DNA from: Metallyticus violacea
Taxonomy: Eukaryota; Arthropoda; Insecta; Mantodea; Metallyticidae
Direction: 5' to 3'
Assembly (NCBI GenBank): GCA_030762175.1
Contig: CM060834.1
Span: forward strand, 31,810,501-31,874,500
Length of the DNA: 64,000 bases
The notes beneath the pieces were generated by a model, which did not search any database, was not told the origin of the DNA, and saw only the letters and a list, made by a program, of their open reading frames with translations. The number at the start of each line of letters is the position of its first letter. The stretch's first letter is position 1. The translations under genes were made by a program, and so were the position numbers. This document shows, one piece after another, positions 60,433-64,000 of the stretch.

Positions 60433-61013
60433 CACTGCTAAAAATTTCTAAAAAATAATTAAAAGTAGTCCTGATGACAGAAAAATAATTTGTGGCATTT
60501 TTAATATTGACAGTTTTAGTTTACAGTTTTGTCTTTCATGTTTCTATTGACAATTGTTATTGCACAAGTACTTTATAATGAATAAATTGTATTGTATTGT
60601 ACACTTTGACTTCATGACAAATGAAGAAAGTAGGAAGAAAGTTTATGCATCAAGAACACATGATCCGTGCAAATTTTTCATGTCTGAATTAAGTTTTAAA
60701 GATTTATTGTTTTACCTAATTGTTAACTTCTGGACTGGAATGTAAGATTTCCTCTTCTAATGTAAATAGCTACATGACAAATATATGTGATCTACTGTTT
60801 ACACCCCATGCATCATTTGTCTAGTTTGTTGAAACATCACCTAGTTACCAGTCCTGAGAAATGGCTCTCTCACTGTTCAGAGCCAAATACCACAGGTCAG
60901 TGAGTGAAACTACACCAGTAGATAAATAATAAATCCTGTTAGCCTGTCTCTATATAAATACTATGTTAGTAATTCCTTTGATGTGTAGAAAATTAAATTA
61001 ATATTACACTTAC

Positions 61014-61296
61014 TTTTAAGTGAGACATAATTAAGTGTGGCAGGCACTCCAGACTTCCAGCGAGGAACAGTGACAAATAATTTATCTTTCCATACTTCAA
61101 GTCCAAGTGGTAAATTATTTTCAGATACAAATTCTTTAGACACAATAGCTTTCTCTCGCTCTTCAGCAGATGGATAATCAAAATCCACTTGATTCCAGTG
61201 AAATACTTCCTTCATCTTTGTATTGGCAGCATTACTTAAAGTTAATAGAACTAGTATGCTGAAAGCAAATAAATGGCTGCACCTCAAGATGCCCAT
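61014..61296 (-). CDS. Yellow/major royal jelly protein family, coding exon 1
   Basis: This exon encodes residues 1-94 plus one base of codon 95. The start ATG at 61296 sits in a good context (AACCATGG). The first 24 residues, MGILRCSHLFAFSILVLLTL then SNAA, are a typical secretion signal. Mature sequence begins near NTKMKEVFHWNQVDFDYPS, followed by NNLPLGLEVWKDKLFVTVPR and WKSGVPATLNYVSLK, the standard yellow N-terminus ('LPLGxEVxxxRLFVTVPRWxxGVPATLxYV'). The exon ends at AAAA/GTAAGT in phase 1. With exon 2 the protein has 426 residues, the usual family length. Confidence 0.95.
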
Positions 61297-61306
61297 GGTT
61301 GCACCT
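61297..61306 (-). promoter_or_regulatory. 3' splice site and short 5' UTR before the yellow-family ATG
   Basis: Minus strand TTTGCATTTCAG lies immediately before GTGCAACC and the ATG, a strong acceptor only eight bases from the start codon. The 5' UTR is therefore split and the promoter lies further right, beyond 61306. The first exon was not identified. Confidence 0.7.
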
Positions 61307-61584
61307 GAAATGCAAGTAAAGGTTTTAATATATAGACCAAAAGGAAAACCTACAAGTCTATGAAATTGAAACAGTGTTAAGATTTTTTTTAAAGAAATGT
61401 ATCTTGGTATTTTATTAAAGAGTTGCCTTATAGGCTATACCTAGTCTTTCTATAAGTTTTCACTTTTGTTTAAGAATGGCAATGCTTTGAAGTAAATGAA
61501 TCAGAAAATTATCACCTATGCCCTTTACACATGACCTTAATTTGTTTGACCATCTGATATAGTAGCATGGTTGATATCGAGGAA

Positions 61585-62000
61585 TAGTTTACTGAGCAGA
61601 TTGACTTGGGCAATAATGTTTGGGTTTTGCTTTGGGAGGTCCTGGATCCAAATCCCTGACCTCCTGACCTTATGGTTTCCCCAAGGTCGCTTAGGAAAAT
61701 GCTGGGACCGATATTTCCTTTCCATGAATTTTCTGCTCTCCTATTTCATTCTATTGGTTCTATTATAGGCTCAAAAGTGTCAGGCAAAGTGCATTCCACT
61801 GGCATCAATACATTATATCTGAAACTGTTAGGGATGTTATCTATGTCCCAGATCCTGGTCAACTGGTGTCTCCTGGGTTTTCCTCCCCTCATCCCTTACT
61901 CCTGGAGTTGCTCTATTTGGGAACATAGGCACAAACTGCTAGCCCTTGAGCAAGGCTGAAATACTGAAATGTCCTCTGTCCCTTTCAATCCAATCCAAAT
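61585..62000 (+). mobile_element. tRNA-derived SINE, family 3, copy B
   Basis: The head 'tgtttgggttttgctttggg' leads to a B-box-like GGATCCAAATCC. 'catttcattctattggttct' then 'attataggctcaaaagtg' matches copy A at 46930-47300. It lies in the presumed 5' UTR intron of the yellow-family gene. Confidence 0.7.
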
Positions 62001-63740
62001 CAATTCAGGGATATTTTCCTCATTGCCTTCATAAGATCTTGTTTGAGGTTTCATACAAGCCTTGTAAGATATGTAGTCTAACAGGTTCATATCTGGGTTA
62101 CCAAATGCAAGTCTTCCACAGCAGTGAATTTTTAAACATTATTCCTGGGCCATACTCAACTGTCAGAATTTTATTTAAAAACGTAGTGCCTCCCATCAAA
62201 GAGTTTTGTGTTCAGACATGCCACAAACCTTTTAAGATGTTTTTTTGATACTAACTGGCTCTAGTTTTTATCCCTAGTTGACAGAAATGAGGAATGTCAC
62301 CCCTTTGTGAGGTACTCCCCTCCAAACCAGCACTGATCTGAACATTGCTAACTGAGATAAAAAAGAAATTTGTATTCTCATTCCTGTCACCAATCACCTC
62401 TCACCTTTCCATATCTCATATTTTTCAGTAGGTATCAACAGATTTCTCAACATCTGCCCATAAACTTACATATGAAGGTCCTTAACTTTAATGTGAGGAA
62501 CATGTATCTTCCTGGACCATTATTTTTTATCTATGGAATGAATTTTGGTGAATCTGTTCATGCACTGCTTTGACTACCCCTGAAGTCTGTGAGCAAGGTG
62601 TAGCAGCATATAGGTATTCACTACTTGGCTAAGTTTGTGTGCCCTCTTTCTCTGCTAGGAACCTTACCTTCCTCTGGAATTTTTGGAATCTTTTCTGTTA
62701 CCACCATAAGCCATGGTTTTCTACTCCTTTTCCTTTTCACTCTACTTTCTGGCACATACAATTGGCTCTTGTCTGTAATATAAGTAACTACATTTGGACT
62801 GCAAGCTTGTCTTGCTCAAGGCTATTCTGTAGCTAAGCTGGAACTTCCATCATTTTATAATGATATTCTCCAGCAAGGCCTAACTACAAATTTGTTCCTT
62901 AAAATTTGGTATTTTTGGAGTCTAATTATATTTTTTTTGATGAGATCAGTGATATAACTAATTAATTATGCATTGCTTGGATAATTTTCTTCATATTTAC
63001 CTTTTCACTGTCTTGCATTAAAGTTTAGATTGTGATTGTGTGTAGGTTTTCAGCCTAATTTACTGTTGTTTTATTCCATATTAAAGCTGTTTTCATAATG
63101 AATTCTTCCTATGGTTTAATAACAATGGGAAGATTTGTGAAAGAATTTTATACATTTAATACTCATTTTTAAGAAAGTGCTTATTTTAATTTATTTACAT
63201 CAGCTGTAATGTATGTAAAATTAAATTAATACTTCACTCATTCCAAGCTTCCAAGTGAACATTTGGAATAATGACCATTTGATTCATATGCATATGACTT
63301 ATCTCGAAGTTGAAGTTTACTAATATCTTTAAATTGTTGTGAATTTTGTGATTGTGAAATTCTATTAATATATGAAATTTATTTAGTAGTTGAATTCCTC
63401 CGCCATATTTTGTATTTAAAGTCAAGCATACAGAATCATCCACAGTCTTGTGTATAAATGCCTGACCAGTTCCTTCCTCATTAAACTGCTTGTCCACTTT
63501 TACTTGTGGCAATGACCTCCTAGGTCTCAAATGATCTTCTGTAGAATAGTTTTCTGAATTTCTTTATAATGCAATAAACAGATTCCAAAAAATATTGGAA
63601 GGGCAGTTTTTGAAGGGTAATTACTGCAATTCTGTTTTTCTTTACTCCCCATTTCATGAAGAACAGACTAACAAGAGCATTTTTACTTAAATGTAAATTG
63701 GAACGTGTACAGTGAAGCTAATCAGACTTCAGTTGAACTT
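62001..63740. other. No gene recognised
   Basis: The first exon and promoter of the yellow-family gene may lie here or further right; no clear signal was found. The minus-strand frame at 63234-63530 has no family motif. Confidence 0.35.
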
Positions 63741-63744
63741 TAAC

Positions 63745-63860
63745 CTGGCTGAAGATGGGAACTAAATGTTCTCGAAACCGGTTCCATACATTTATGAAAA
63801 GTAAGTGAAGCTTTAAGAGTGTATAGTTCAACTGAATCATACAATGATATCAATTAACAA
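63745..63860 (+). mobile_element. Penelope-like pLTR with intact hammerhead core
   Basis: Core CUGAAGA (63749-63755), stem II GGGAAC/GUUCUC with loop UAAAU, GAA (63774-63776), stem III AC/GU around CG, cleavage base U (63783), stem I UGG/CCA. The tail 'aaagtaagtgaagctttaag' then 'agtgtatagttcaactgaat' follows. All invariant bases are present. Confidence 0.78.
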
Positions 63861-63963
63861 AAGCATGTTTGCATAGAAGAGTATTTAGGTTATATAATAT
63901 TACCATATCTGTTTTATTTCAGTTTTAATGTACAAACATAAAGGACAGGTAATTAAGATTATT

Positions 63964-64000
63964 GTGATTGAGTTGATTTGCACACTCTTCTCCACTTACT
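63964..64000 (-). mobile_element. Penelope-like pLTR tail, cut by right edge
   Basis: The minus strand reads 'agtaagtggagaagagtgtg' and then 'caaatcaactcaatcac', matching the pLTR tail at 11408-11465. Its ribozyme region would lie beyond the window. Confidence 0.6.

Larger units (their letters stand above)
50674..61013 (-). other. Intron of the yellow-family gene (10.3 kb)
   Basis: The 5' splice site is AAAA/GTAAGT at 61013-61008 and the 3' splice site is CTTTCAG ending at 50674. The intron carries a split mariner-like element, two LINE fragments, a Penelope endonuclease remnant with its pLTR, and a SINE. The parts without a recognised element (50700-53380, 53515-54640, 55690-56530, 58531-59640, 60435-60960) are AT-rich with short simple repeats: ATATC units at about 52225-52262, (CA)n at 54579-54606, (AT)n at about 58880-58901 and a C-run at about 59331-59340. 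Confidence 0.9.

Noticed and set aside
1..64000. CRISPR arrays, bacterial operons, rRNA genes
   Set aside because: No regularly spaced repeats, ribosome-binding sites, dense genes or rRNA signatures; the sequence is eukaryotic.

Overview
The window is AT-rich eukaryotic nuclear DNA from an arthropod, most likely an insect. The reasons are an intact yellow/major-royal-jelly-protein gene with GT-AG introns, several tRNA-derived SINEs, and many decayed Penelope-like, Tc1/mariner and non-LTR elements. A cockroach- or termite-like (polyneopteran) genome would fit the loose spacing and element mix, but nothing here fixes the order.

Genes are sparse. (1) The left edge carries a Penelope-like reverse transcriptase on the minus strand that stays open to the edge. 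(2) At 8078-8205 (+) is the last coding exon of an SH3-domain protein whose other exons must lie to the left; its 3' UTR and poly(A) signals follow. (3) At 49676-61304 (-) is a complete two-coding-exon yellow-family gene of 426 codons with a 10.3 kb intron and a further intron in the 5' UTR. (4) At 4732-5184 (-) are three C2H2 zinc fingers with a frameshift and a lost histidine, probably a dead exon.

Everything else that can be recognised is mobile DNA. There are at least twelve Penelope-like terminal (pLTR) copies, and GIY-YIG endonuclease remnants precede three of them. Most pLTRs carry a hammerhead-ribozyme-like core with a two-base-pair stem III. Mariner-like transposase remains lie at 1040, 5.4-6.4 kb, 10.1 kb, 28.8 kb and 53.4-55.7 kb. 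Tc1-like remains include one element with both terminal repeats (16468-17603) and a fragment at 43.3 kb. Non-LTR reverse transcriptase or RNase H pieces lie at 33.9, 34.8, 38.3, 40.4, 56.5 and 57.2 kb. Three tRNA-derived SINE families are present, two copies of which have clear target-site duplications. The stretch 18.6-25.7 kb is unusual because no mobile element was recognised in it.

The most interesting material is the ribozyme-bearing pLTR set. It includes an inverted pair around an endonuclease remnant (11408-12240), a 92-bp-arm foldback (46685-46882), and a pLTR interrupted by a tandem array of ~160-bp units flanked by a 12-bp direct repeat (36007-36484). All calls come from reading and hand translation; no database search or folding program was run.
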